Assembly: GCF_048564905.1 (NCBI RefSeq)
Contig: NC_133003.1
Location: 11,943,832 to 12,007,831 of the forward strand
Reading direction: 5' to 3'
Source of the DNA: Vicugna pacos
Lineage: Eukaryota > Chordata > Mammalia > Artiodactyla > Camelidae
Length of the DNA: 64,000 nucleotides
Both the position numbers and the translations under genes were made by a program. Below the pieces are notes generated by a model. That model saw only the letters and a program-made list of their open reading frames with translations, had not been told where the DNA came from and searched no databases. Positions 1-8,949 of this stretch are shown piece by piece (position 1 is the stretch's first letter; the number at the start of each line of letters is the position of its first letter).

Positions 1-1050
1 CACCTTTCAAAGTCCTCTGTTGATTATTTTATACATCGTAGTCAGGGTTTTCACTGGTACTTGATAAGAGGAATCAGGAAAAGCACATCTATTCCATCTT
101 CCTATAAACAACAGTCCCTCAAGCACTTTTGAAGTCTCTCCTTATGTCAGGTTTCTACGGTCTCGGGAGTCACACTTGGTCACAAGACCAATCCTAAACG
201 GTGGAGAAATCACCATGTGACGGCAGAATTATGCAGATACAGGAAGGGGAGGAACTGCCAGCCATTTTTATAACTTATCCAAACCTCTCTGATAGATAAA
301 AGATGAGGAAATGAGAGTTATAGAGCAGAAGAGAGAGCCAGAGGAAGAGAGAGAGAACAAGTCAGGGAGAGGAGGAGGAAGAGAAAAAGAAAAGATATCA
401 GCAAAGTTGTTAGGAAGAGCAAATGGAAGACTGTCCTTGATAACACAGTTGTCAAGAAAAACACATTCCAGTCAATTAAAGCTGCATATTGCACAAGTGA
501 GTAATAAGAAAGTGTGTAATGAGCCATTAAAGATGTGGAATACATCATTTCACGTGGGTGGTGAGAACATGGGGATAAGAGAGATGCTATGGCCAAGGTA
601 CTCCTTATGGTCTTTCACAGTTTCTTATTTTCCAACATGATGAAAATGTTTCACTGCTTCTGATGTTGCAGAGTGAATGGAATGGTAGCTAATTTCATGT
701 GCTTTTTGAAGGGATTAGATGTTTTTTAAGTTTCTGAGTTCTAATTTTTTTTTTCACTTATGGAACGTCCAAATTCTCCCACGTTATGTCTGTCAGTGAC
801 TGGGAGTAATTAGAGATAAAGTTTGAGATTCCTTGCAACTGTCCTCCTAAAAGCAAACCTCAAACTCTTCTGTTTCCTGTTGATTCATCCATTTTCCAAA
901 ACAGTGTGTTCTCAGTTCAGTGGGCAGCACGAATATTTGCACAGAACCTCCTCCCCATAATATAGCTCAGACTGTCATATCAAGGGGCATCTTGACACCA
1001 GGAACACTCCAGCAAGTGATTCTAAAGTGCTAAGTCAACTTCATTCTGCT
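1..1050. other. Unique stretch, no gene seen
   Basis: No repeat family, RNA gene or exon was recognised here apart from the purine-rich tract at 301-407. Overlapping short open frames on both strands across 311-640 result from that stop-poor purine run and are not treated as genes. Confidence 0.5.
301..407. repeat. Purine-rich low-complexity tract
   Basis: About 100 bases are almost entirely A and G, with GAGAGA and GGAGGAGGAAG runs. Such tracts lack stop codons on both strands, which explains the two overlapping open frames here. Confidence 0.8.
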
Positions 1051-1051
1051 T

Positions 1052-1285
1052 CTGTGTTTCAAAATATCATGTGTTAAGTGCTATCTTTGTGTTAAGTACT
1101 ATGCTATACACTCTAGATAAAATGTCTCACTTACCTACTTTGATGTAAGTATTATAATCACCATTTTACAGAGAAGGTCTAGAAGAGTTAATGGCTATCG
1201 AAAGCACACTAATAGTGACATAGCTAGGAATAAACCTCAGTTCTCTCTGGTTCAGAGGCCTAGCCACTCAGCCACAATGCCACAT
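1052..1285 (-). repeat. MIR SINE fragment
   Basis: Read on the minus strand this follows the MIR layout: a tRNA-like head, then the core. The plus strand shows the hallmark reverse-complement phrases in order: a 'gtgttaagtactatgctata' segment, 'ccattttacagagaagg', and 'acatagctaggaataaacc'. It is a strongly diverged mammal-wide insertion, older than placental radiation. Confidence 0.75.
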
Positions 1286-1289
1286 TGTC

Positions 1290-2115
1290 TCCCCCTATGA
1301 ATCTCAAATAGCAACAACAGAAAGACCAGGATTCTAGGCTGAGGAATTTCATCCCAGTTTCTGAAACTTTAAGCATTAGAGTGAAATTTATGACACTGAA
1401 GTAGAATATCAAAGATATAAAGAGACTGGAAAGACTATACTTCCAGCGATGCTCAAACATAGCATTTTAATGATGGAAGTTTGAGAGAAACTTTATTGGG
1501 GTTTTCAGCAGATAGTCTTAGATACCTCTGGATGCTGCAATGCATTCTTATTCTGAGCTGAAATTAATTAATGCTGATATACTGCTCTGAGATACAAGAT
1601 TCAGAGTAACTTTGCAAATAAAAATCCTGCATTCCGTTTCTCTTGACCTCTTTGCTTGTCCTGTTTAGGCCTGTAATCAAGCAAATACATCTTTCTGCAG
1701 CATCTCAAGTAATGGTGAATCTTTCATCAAACCAGTAAATGCTAACATATTTAAAACGAATAACTCCGCAGAATGTCTGAAGCTTAGATCTCTCCTTGTG
1801 AAAATAGATATTACTTACAGTTCTACTGCAGTTATGAGGATGTCAGAATTGTGAGAAAGAAAATCATTAAATTAACAAACCATAAATTGTTACAGAATGA
1901 CTGCTGTTACCAGGAATCATCTGCAGACATGAGTGTTTTGGGAACTGCCTCTTCTTTCAAAGACCCACTGACAATGGGGATGCTATGAATGGCAGGGGTG
2001 CTTTGGAAAGAGTCAAAAGAGAAAATAAACTCCCAAGATTTGGGAGATGAAAAGGACCCTAGAGAGTATGTGTATTCATTGATTGCTTCATTTTTTGGTA
2101 TGCTCAGTCATAGCA
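1290..2115. other. Unique stretch, nothing recognised
   Basis: AT-rich sequence without a recognisable repeat, RNA gene or convincing exon. Confidence 0.45.
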
Positions 2116-2119
2116 TCAG

Positions 2120-2255
2120 GGCACAGTGGGTAGAACGGATGCTGGATTATTCATGCAGACAGTTTTCATACCTAACTCTTCAGTTCCTGTTTGTATCACT
2201 CATCCTCTCTGAGCTTCAGGTTCCTCATCTGCAAAATGGATTTCCTTATAGAATG
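2120..2255 (+). repeat. MIR SINE fragment
   Basis: A diverged MIR 5' half: 'cacagtgggtagaacggatg' near the head, followed by the core phrase 'cctcatctgcaaaatgga' at about 2222-2239. The remainder of MIR is missing and an L1 piece follows directly. Confidence 0.65.
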
Positions 2256-2274
2256 ATTCTCTCATCATTATGAA

Positions 2275-2790
2275 AGGACCTTCTTTATCCCTGGTTGTAG
2301 TCCTTGTCTTGAAGTCTACTTTATGTAGCCTTATCTGCTTCCTTTTATGCTTAGAGTTTGTGTATATTTCTGTTTGCATCCTTTCATTTTCAGTTTGTCT
2401 GTGCTTTTAAATTTAAAGGTCATCTTGTAAACAGCATATAGCTGAGTCTTGCTTTCTATTCATTCTGAAAAATTTTGCATTTAATTGAGTATTCAGAATT
2501 TACATTTAAGGTAATTATTACATGGTCGGAGTTACATCTACCATCATGTCCTTTGCGTTCTATTAGCCACTTTTTTTTCTTCTGCTCCATTCTTATCTTC
2601 CTTTGGGTTAACTGAGTATTTTTTTATTTACCTATTTAGAATTTATTCTCTCTCCATTACTGTCTTTTTTTAGACCAAATAGGTTTTTTTAAAAAAAAAT
2701 TTGTTTTTGTTTTTTTCAGATACTTAATTCAGTGGTTGGGGTTTAACTTACGATAGCTATTTCTTAATCATACAGTTTTCACTCAGTATA
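2275..2790 (-). mobile_element. Old L1 fragment (L1M type), antisense
   Basis: The plus strand shows the antisense signature of the start of L1 ORF2: 'cttgaagtctactttatgta', then 'gtaaacagcatatagctgag' and 'tttacatttaaggtaattat'. After it come the T-rich antisense segments and a 'gtggttggggttt' phrase typical of older L1M antisense sequence. No open reading frame survives; this is a 5'-truncated, heavily diverged relic. Confidence 0.65.
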
Positions 2791-2799
2791 ATGAATAAT

Positions 2800-4336
2800 C
2801 TAGTATTGCTGACATCATGTGCAATTCAAATGGGTGGAACATTGTTTTGGCCCTAAAGGGGACTAAGAATTTAATGACGAAGTATAATATATAGACTTCA
2901 TACAATGACACATGTCAAAATGGAAGTATATACAAGTATGTTCAAGAAAGCATTGAAACACAAGGTAGGTAGGGTTTGGAGAGGAAGGATGAGAAAGAGA
3001 TTTACAGGTGACAAATGGAGAAGAAGGAGGGTTTCTTTACAGACATTCATGCACAGAAAGGGAAGGATCATGTTAGTGAACTCTGATTACTATAACTAGA
3101 CTAAAATGTGACATGTGTGTCTGTGTGGAGAGGATGGGACGTAAAATTACAGATCGCAAGGTACTCTTAAGATCAATCTGGGGAATCTGAACCTCGTTTT
3201 AGTGGTGATGAGGAGTTACTGAAGGATTTTAAATCATTTGGGTGATATAACTTGATGTATATTTACAAAAATCACACTGATGGTTGAGTAATGAATGTTG
3301 ATCAGAGGGAGAAAAGCAGCAGGGTCGGCAAAAAAGCCACACTCAATTCTGCACATAAAGAAAGTAAGTCTCAGAGAACTGATGGGTAGTAATTTACCCA
3401 AGTCACAAATTAATAAAATGTGAGCATGGCATCAACAATCCTGATACCTAACACATCTTTAACATGCTGTATTCGCCTGGTAATTTGAAAAATTTGCATC
3501 TTGTGTTCTCACATAATAAGTGCTTTTGATGATATTAAAGGTAATGATATAATATGGTTGTTTCACAGTACAGATACACTGATACTTGCAGTCAAAACTA
3601 CACTGACCTGAGTGGGAGAAATGCCTTAATATGTGTATTTACATAACTCCTAAGAGGAAGAAGGAAAAATGGTGGAGTCGTCAGAGTTATCCAGTGGCTG
3701 GTTTAAGAGGACACAGTTTCTATTCCAAACTTACCCAAGTATAGCAAATGTATTTTTAACCTGTTCCCTAAATAGATTTCATACACGCTGTGTCAGCTAA
3801 GTCATTTTAACTGGTTTTTGCCCCTCTTCCATCTTAAGCTAGATACATGATTGACTGGAGACTACATTTGATTGATAGACATAACAATTTAAATATAAAC
3901 ACTTTATTAACCCTGCAAGGGCATCTTAATAAAAGAACACGATGGAGATAAGACATGCACAGTAGATGTGCTGATTTTGATGCCAGTAGCCTTGTAGCTT
4001 AATGTGACAGAAACAATGAATCAATTGCAATGCTGTGAAAATACTTCCAAAGATATTTTCTCCACTCTCTTTAAATCAGCAGCTCCATGTAAGTAGACAG
4101 TGCTAAAGGATTATGCAAAGGCTTAATACTTTTTTTGTCCCATATAGGATTTTAACTGAGATTCAAAATTCTCTCGTTTTTTAATAGACCTGAGATGGCT
4201 CCTCCAGGAGGATTGTCATACTCTGTCCACGACCCTGGCAGCACCCTGACCCTTGTAGGATGACCTAGAAACCTGAGTCATTATTTCTAGATGATCCAAC
4301 GGGCCAAAAGAAAGCAGTTAGATGATTCATTAACAC
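2800..4336. other. Unique stretch with old fragments
   Basis: No gene seen. A small MIR piece lies at about 3355-3440. The block at about 3190-3330 ('gaaggattttaaatcatttg', then 'aaaaatcacactgatggttg') vaguely resembles an old interspersed repeat that is also suggested near 63.0-63.7 kb, but divergence is too great to assign it. Confidence 0.4.
3355..3440 (-). repeat. MIR SINE fragment
   Basis: The phrases 'agtctcagagaactgatggg' and 'agtaatttacccaagtcaca' match the antisense MIR core (gag-gtta-agtaacttgcccaaggtcaca pattern). Short and diverged. Confidence 0.55.
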
Positions 4337-4349
4337 TATTAGCTAATTT

Positions 4350-4563
4350 TATTTATTTTTCCTTTTTTTTTAAACTGAAGTATAGTGGATTTACAATATA
4401 CAGTTTCTGGTTTACAGCATAGTGATTCAGTTATACATACATATACTATATATATACACACATACTCTTTCTCATATTCTTTTTCATTACAGGTTACTAC
4501 AAGCCACTGAGTATAGTTCCTTGTGCTATACAGTAAGGCCTTGTTTATCTTTTCTTTACAGAG
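4350..4563 (-). mobile_element. L1 3' end (cetartiodactyl type), antisense
   Basis: The minus strand reads as the L1 3' UTR common in cetartiodactyls: a 'gctatacagtaaggcc' motif on the plus strand, 'aggttactacaagccactga', a TA-rich run, 'gtgattcagttatacat', and 'aactgaagtatagtgga' next to a poly-T (4364-4372) that is the antisense poly-A tail. Flanking direct repeats of 13 bp, 'tattagctaattt', lie at 4337-4349 and 4564-4576 and mark a normal L1 target-site duplication. Only about 210 bp of the 3' end was inserted. The target was the edge of an older MIR. Confidence 0.85.
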
Positions 4564-4565
4564 TA

Positions 4566-4845
4566 TTAGCTAATTTATTAAGAACTACTCATGAAGCAGA
4601 TACTATACTAAATGTTTTACATGTGTTAACTCATTTAATATTCATAACATGGAATGGGTAATATCTTTATTTTACAGGTGAGAAAACTGAGTGTCTAAGA
4701 ATTTACTATACTTTGTCTAACAGCAAACATCCAGAATGTTTAGTAAGTAGTAAGAATTAAGTAGTAGGTAGGAAGTTAGTAGTCAGAACTAGAGTCAATC
4801 TGCTCCAGATCCTAAGCGTTTGAACTGCAGGTCTGTATACATATT
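4566..4845 (-). repeat. MIR SINE, nearly complete
   Basis: The antisense MIR core is clear: 'gctaatttattaagaactac', 'ttttacatgtgttaactcat', 'tttattttacaggtgagaaa', then the tRNA-like head near 4790-4845. The L1 at 4350-4563 was inserted at its left edge, so the MIR is older. Confidence 0.8.
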
Positions 4846-4929
4846 GGTCACCATGACTGGACAAGAATCTGAAAATGCAAGTGCTGTTGAACAGATAGTT
4901 TCTGGTAGTAATCATTTCTCGTAGTTGCA

Positions 4930-5090
4930 TGTAGTTTATAGAATCTAAAGCTCTTTCACATGTCGATTAATTTAATCATCCCAACAATCTTAGGAAATAG
5001 ATATTATTCCCATTTCACAGATAAAGGATTAAAAGCTGAAGAGGCTAGGTGAGTTTTTCAAGGTTATGCATGGAAGAAGCAGAATTGGGT
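4930..5090 (-). repeat. MIR-family SINE
   Basis: Antisense core phrases 'agctctttcacatgtcgatt', 'aatcatcccaacaatcttag' and 'attcccatttcacagataaa' are visible in the expected order. Confidence 0.7.
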
Positions 5091-5095
5091 TTTGG

Positions 5096-5235
5096 CATAA
5101 TTTAGACTTGGGTTCAAATCTAGAATCTACCCTCTACAAGCACATACATGAAATTTGAGCTGAAGTTTTCTTACCTGTAGATAAATTTCTCTTCAGACAA
5201 TTATTTTGGTCAATATAGTGCCTGTCACTTCCTGT
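5096..5235 (+). repeat. MIR-family SINE fragment
   Basis: The sequence runs 'acttgggttcaaatctagaa' (the B-box-like head), a short diverged middle, then 'ttttcttacctgtagataaa' in sense orientation. Head to head with the previous copy. Confidence 0.5.
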
Positions 5236-5807
5236 CTACATAATAGGTAGTGTTCCATTTGTCCAATCTATAGAAAGTTTTGATATCGTCTAATTTCTAG
5301 GACTAAAGGAGGAAAAATAAAGAAAATTGTGTTGTTATAGCCACACATTAAGTAGGTTTTCAAAATCTGAGAAAACCAAAGGCATAAAAAATATGACTGA
5401 TTTTAATAAGTGATACTATCCTTCATGGCCTAAAAAAGACACACACCTCTTAACTTTTTCTTTTGTCATAACGGCTTCAGCTTAGTCCAGTTGTAGGTCT
5501 AGTCAGTTAACAACCATTGAGCAGGGGACTTCTGCTTCCCAGAAGAGGGAGTAGGTGCATTTTCCTTCATTCTTCCTGCAAAGTACAATCAAAACCCTTG
5601 GACATACACAAGACAAACATAGGAAAACTAAAAGGTGGAGAGAAGAAGGCAGAACATCCAGGGAACTGGGGTCTCAGTGAATAGCATGGTGATAGCTTCC
5701 CTGAGTTTCCTATTTGCCTCATATAGCCCAGAATTAGAGCTGAAGAAGCCAGCAAACTGGACATGCCAACAGGCAGAGACATACACGAGAAGATACACCA
5801 AATCCTG

Positions 5808-5823
5808 CTCTCTCTCTCTCTCT
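5808..5823. repeat. (TC)n microsatellite
   Basis: Eight uninterrupted CT units. Confidence 0.9.
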
Positions 5824-5880
5824 AGCTGAAGGACCACTTGCATTCTAGCAAGACAGAAAAAAAAAATTTTTCTAATTAAT

Positions 5881-5994
5881 TTTTTTTGAGGGGGGAAGGC
5901 AATTGGTTTTGGTTTTTTTTTTTAATGGAGGTCCTAATCCCCAGGACCTCGTGCGTACTAAGCACACACTCTACCACTGAGCTATACCCTCCCC
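5881..5994 (-). mobile_element. Camelid Vic-type SINE (tRNA-Ala derived)
   Basis: On the minus strand the element starts GGGGAGGGTATAGCTCAGTG, the 5' half of a tRNA-Ala gene with its A box, continues through an anticodon-arm-like stretch to GAGGTCCTGGGGATTAGGAC over the B box, then an A-rich tail with a CCTTCCCCCC box. The same head-and-tail arrangement occurs at 38646-38780. Possible target-site repeats are 'ctaattaat' at 5872-5880 and 'ctaaattaat' at 5996-6005. It is a SINE and not a tRNA gene because the tRNA fold is eroded and an A-rich tail follows. Confidence 0.88.
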
Positions 5995-6454
5995 ACTAAA
6001 TTAATCGATGTACTCTGGTCAAATACTGCAGGAAAACTGTGGTGCCTACTCCTATCCATGCCTGGACTTCCATCCTAATGAGGCTAGTGAGACTTTCTAT
6101 CACCCAGTGAGCTGGTGTCAGTGAATGCCAAGTAGGGACCTGGGACTTTTGTCCCCATGCCTAGTAAAAAGGTCCCCATTGTCTCAGGAACCTGGATTCC
6201 ATGCCCAACGGCTTTCACAGGTGTTCTTCCTGTCTCTGATGGTAGTATCAGAGGAGGACTGGTGAAGAGTCAAGACTTGAATTATCACCCAGTGGGAATG
6301 AGGCCAAGTACACCTGCTGTCACTGGAGACTACAACCCCCACCCCAGCTCAAGACAGTGTTTGAGATTTTGCTGATACCAGGAGGGCTCCTCCTGCTCTC
6401 TTGTCCTGTTTCTCACTGACAAACTACCTGGCCTACTGTTGAGCCTGCATCACT

Positions 6455-6607
6455 AATGAATCTATAAATGTCCTCCTAGTTGTCTTTCAACACAAATTCC
6501 ACTGTTGTTAAGAGCACTTTTAGACTTGACCTTCTTCTCATTCTGTTGCAAATAAGTCAGTGTCTTTGGGGAGGGATTCAGAACTCTGGTCTGTGACCTG
6601 TGTGGAC
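6455..6607. other. Unique stretch
   Basis: Nothing recognised between the L1-like block and the following LTR. Confidence 0.4.
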
Positions 6608-7030
6608 TGAAAATTCACAACCTAAAAGTTGAGACTTATGTTTTATTCGGCGGACATTTCTGAGGACTTAAAAGTCCAGGAGGTGGCCTCTCAGATCTCT
6701 CCGAGGGACGACTCCGAAGAGGCAGGGGAGAAGCCAGGATATATAGGAGTTTAGCAACAAAGAGCAGGAGGTCAGAGCATCAAAAGATGACTGTTAATTA
6801 AAGAAAACCAGACATCTCAAATAAAGGAATTTAGTGCTTTTCTGTGTATAGGGAGATGCAAGAGTCTGGGCTCATTGAAATCACTTCCTTGGTATGCATC
6901 TTAGCTTCCTAGGGCCAGTATCCTGTTCTTTCTCCTCCTGAGATAGCTCAGGAGACACCATGGGGGCGGTACTGGCCACAGCATCCTTTATTTGTTGATC
7001 TGGCAGGCAGCATTTTTTTCATCCACAACA
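6608..7030 (-). mobile_element. Solo LTR, ERV1-like, antisense
   Basis: The block starts TG and ends CA on both strands and is about 420 bp, a normal LTR size. Read on the minus strand, an AATAAA polyadenylation signal (plus-strand 'tttatt' near 6641-6646) lies close to the 3' end, as LTRs require. I recognise the phrase set (for example 'gagacttatgttttattcgg' and 'ccaggatatataggagttta') as a repeat widespread in cetartiodactyl genomes. No internal retroviral sequence adjoins it and no clear target-site duplication was found. It is a fossil. Confidence 0.6.
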
Positions 7031-7034
7031 TTAT

Positions 7035-7885
7035 AAATACAGAGAAAGCAATACAGCTGAATTGGCAGTTCTAAGGCGCTCCCTTCCCATTGAGGAAACA
7101 AGTCCACAGCATTGTTCAACACCTCACATATTGTTTTCTCATTAACTTGTTTAACAGAGAGCTAAGCGCACCTTGCTAGGCACTGTCGTCATGAAGAAGC
7201 TGAGCCAAGCTGAGTTTAAGGCACTAACTGCAGCAGAAACAGTGAGGAAGGAGTCAGGGAATGCAGCATGATCTAGAGAGTGCTGTGATGAAGGTCAGTT
7301 CCAGGAACAGCCGATGCTCAGGGAGGGCATTGCTTCCTGGCTGAGAGCTTGCCCAAGCCTTTTGATTTCTAATTCAGCGCTCTTGTACTAAACTACAAAC
7401 AGAAACACTGGAGGGGAGTGGGTGCTTGAGGAATTCCCCAGGGTTTGTGTTGAATCATAATCACGTTAAGTACATCAGCCATCACATTATGCACTGCTAG
7501 AGTAAACGCACTATTAAAATTTACCGTGGTTATAAATAAAAAATAGTGTTGTTTTTACTTCCGTAAATTTAACTCTGCCTTCTGAAATAAATATAATTAC
7601 ATTTATTGGCACATTTACAATGGGTAACCTTGTGAAAATTATTCCTAAGTGTTAAGAGAGACAGCAGGGGAAATAAGCTAAGGGAGAGAATACACAGGGT
7701 ATTATCATAACAATTGGAAAATGATTTTCTAGCAAAACATTATAAGAGCATGTTCTAAAAATCTTTCTTCACAGCATTTTGGTCATATTACCTGTACTGC
7801 TTACCTAAGTGTTATGTGTTATTTTCCTATCAATTTAAATCAGAGAAATATTATAGAAATGAAACCACATTTGATGCAGGAAATC
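7035..7885. other. Unique stretch between two LTRs
   Basis: No gag, pol or env similarity is visible, so the two flanking LTRs, which differ in sequence, are not the ends of one provirus. No other repeat was recognised. Confidence 0.5.
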
Positions 7886-7888
7886 AGA

Positions 7889-8522
7889 TGTGGGGTTTGA
7901 TAAGGGCTGTGTCCCAGGCTTCGGTTGAGCCCCTGGGACGTGCCCCGCCAAGTGTGGGTCCTTAGCTTCGCCCAGGAAGGAATTCAAGAGTGAGCCACAG
8001 CTGAGTAAAGGTAGATTTATTCAGAGAGATACATTGAAAGGCAAGAGAAAGGCCATGAGGTGTCGGGGTTGGGTGCTCAGGTTAAAAGTAGGTACACACT
8101 CCATAGACATCTCTGAACCGGGTTAAAAGTAGGTACACACTCCATAGACATCTCTGAACCAATAGAGAGAGGCGGCCTCGAGGCGCTGTGTTGCTAGTTT
8201 TTATGGGCTTGCTGGCTTCATATGCTAATAAGTGGAAGGACCAGTCTAAGTAGCCTGGGGAAGGATTTCCAGGAAGTTGGCCATTTCCCACTCTTTGACC
8301 TTTTGTAGCTAGCCTTGGGGCTGCCGTGGTGCCTGTGGGCATGTTATTCACCATGTTAATATATTACAATGAGCGTATAATGAAGCTCAAGATCTACTAG
8401 AAGTTAAATCTCCCATCATCTTGAGCCTCAAGGCCTCCTGGGGGTTGAATCTTTCACCATTTTGATGTTAATTGCTGTAGCATTCCTTGAATGGCTGTGC
8501 CCTGCCCCCTTCCTGTCTCACA
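7889..8522 (-). mobile_element. Solo LTR of gammaretrovirus-like (ERV1) type
   Basis: The minus strand reads as a typical LTR: it begins TGTGAGACAGGAAGG, has a TATA-like 'cccataaaaactagc' (plus strand about 8194-8208), a polyadenylation signal (AATAAA, antisense at about 8017-8022), and then a U5-like segment resembling 'ctgtggctcactcttgaatt'. About 630 bp. It ends in ACA. It carries a perfect internal tandem duplication (8080-8160). Little decay is evident, suggesting a younger insertion than the MaLR copies, though no internal retroviral sequence remains. Confidence 0.7.
8080..8160. repeat. Perfect 40-bp tandem duplication in LTR
   Basis: Copy one is 8080-8119 and copy two is 8121-8160, separated by a single G. 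Both begin 'ggttaaaagtaggtacacac' and end 'tctctgaacc' with no difference. On the element's own strand it lies between the TATA-like box and the polyadenylation signal, that is, in the R/leader part. Confidence 0.95.
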
Positions 8523-8642
8523 TTCAGTAAAAAACAAGGAAAATCTTTATGCCATACTTTTTTTCTATTTTATAAATTATTCCATAAAACTTCTCATTTC
8601 TGCTCTATCTCTATTAGTCTTACTCGACCTTTCTCTTTCAAA

Positions 8643-8673
8643 ATATATGTATGTGTATATATATATATATATT
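8643..8673. repeat. (TA)n microsatellite
   Basis: Alternating TA with a short TG-interrupted start. Confidence 0.85.
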
Positions 8674-8949
8674 CTGTGACATTTGAATTAATGCTTATAG
8701 CCATTTTAATTTTATTGTGAATTAGAAGGAAAAACGATTACATCCTTCATGAGTACTCTTTTGAAGAAGAGGAGAATGCCTTTTTTGTCACTGCATTTTT
8801 TTTCCCATTTACAAAAACTGTCTATGGAGAAGAAAGTACTTGCACACTGACTTTCAACTGTATCTAGATAGGCTCTAAAAATCAATGGAAATAAAAGTGT
8901 AATTTATTTTCTTGCTAACTGGTATAAGTACATTGAATGTGGACATTTC

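Larger units (their letters stand above)
5520..6450 (+). mobile_element. L1 5'-UTR-like block, split by a SINE
   Basis: A GC-richer block contains loosely repeated phrases built on 'cctgg-acttccat' (about 6061-6075, 6139-6156 and 6190-6203) and 'agctggtgtcagtgaa', which resembles the internally repeated 5' UTR of older L1M elements. The left part (5640-5860) and right part (6006-6450) appear to be one unit separated by the Vic SINE at 5881-5994. The family call rests on remembered consensus and is uncertain. Confidence 0.4.

Noticed and set aside
551-556. CACGTG E-box as a regulatory site
   Set aside because: A single hexamer in 64 kb is expected by chance and has no supporting context.
311-640. 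Arginine/glutamate-rich protein gene
   Set aside because: The composition is a by-product of the purine-rich tract, and an overlapping frame exists on the other strand.
5881-5994. tRNA-Ala gene on the minus strand
   Set aside because: The acceptor stem and anticodon arm no longer pair well, an A-rich tail with a C-rich box follows, and the same tail occurs in the second copy at 38646-38780. It is a SINE.
6608-8522. One provirus bounded by two LTRs
   Set aside because: The two LTRs differ in sequence and length, and the 860 bases between them show no retroviral similarity. They are independent solo LTRs.
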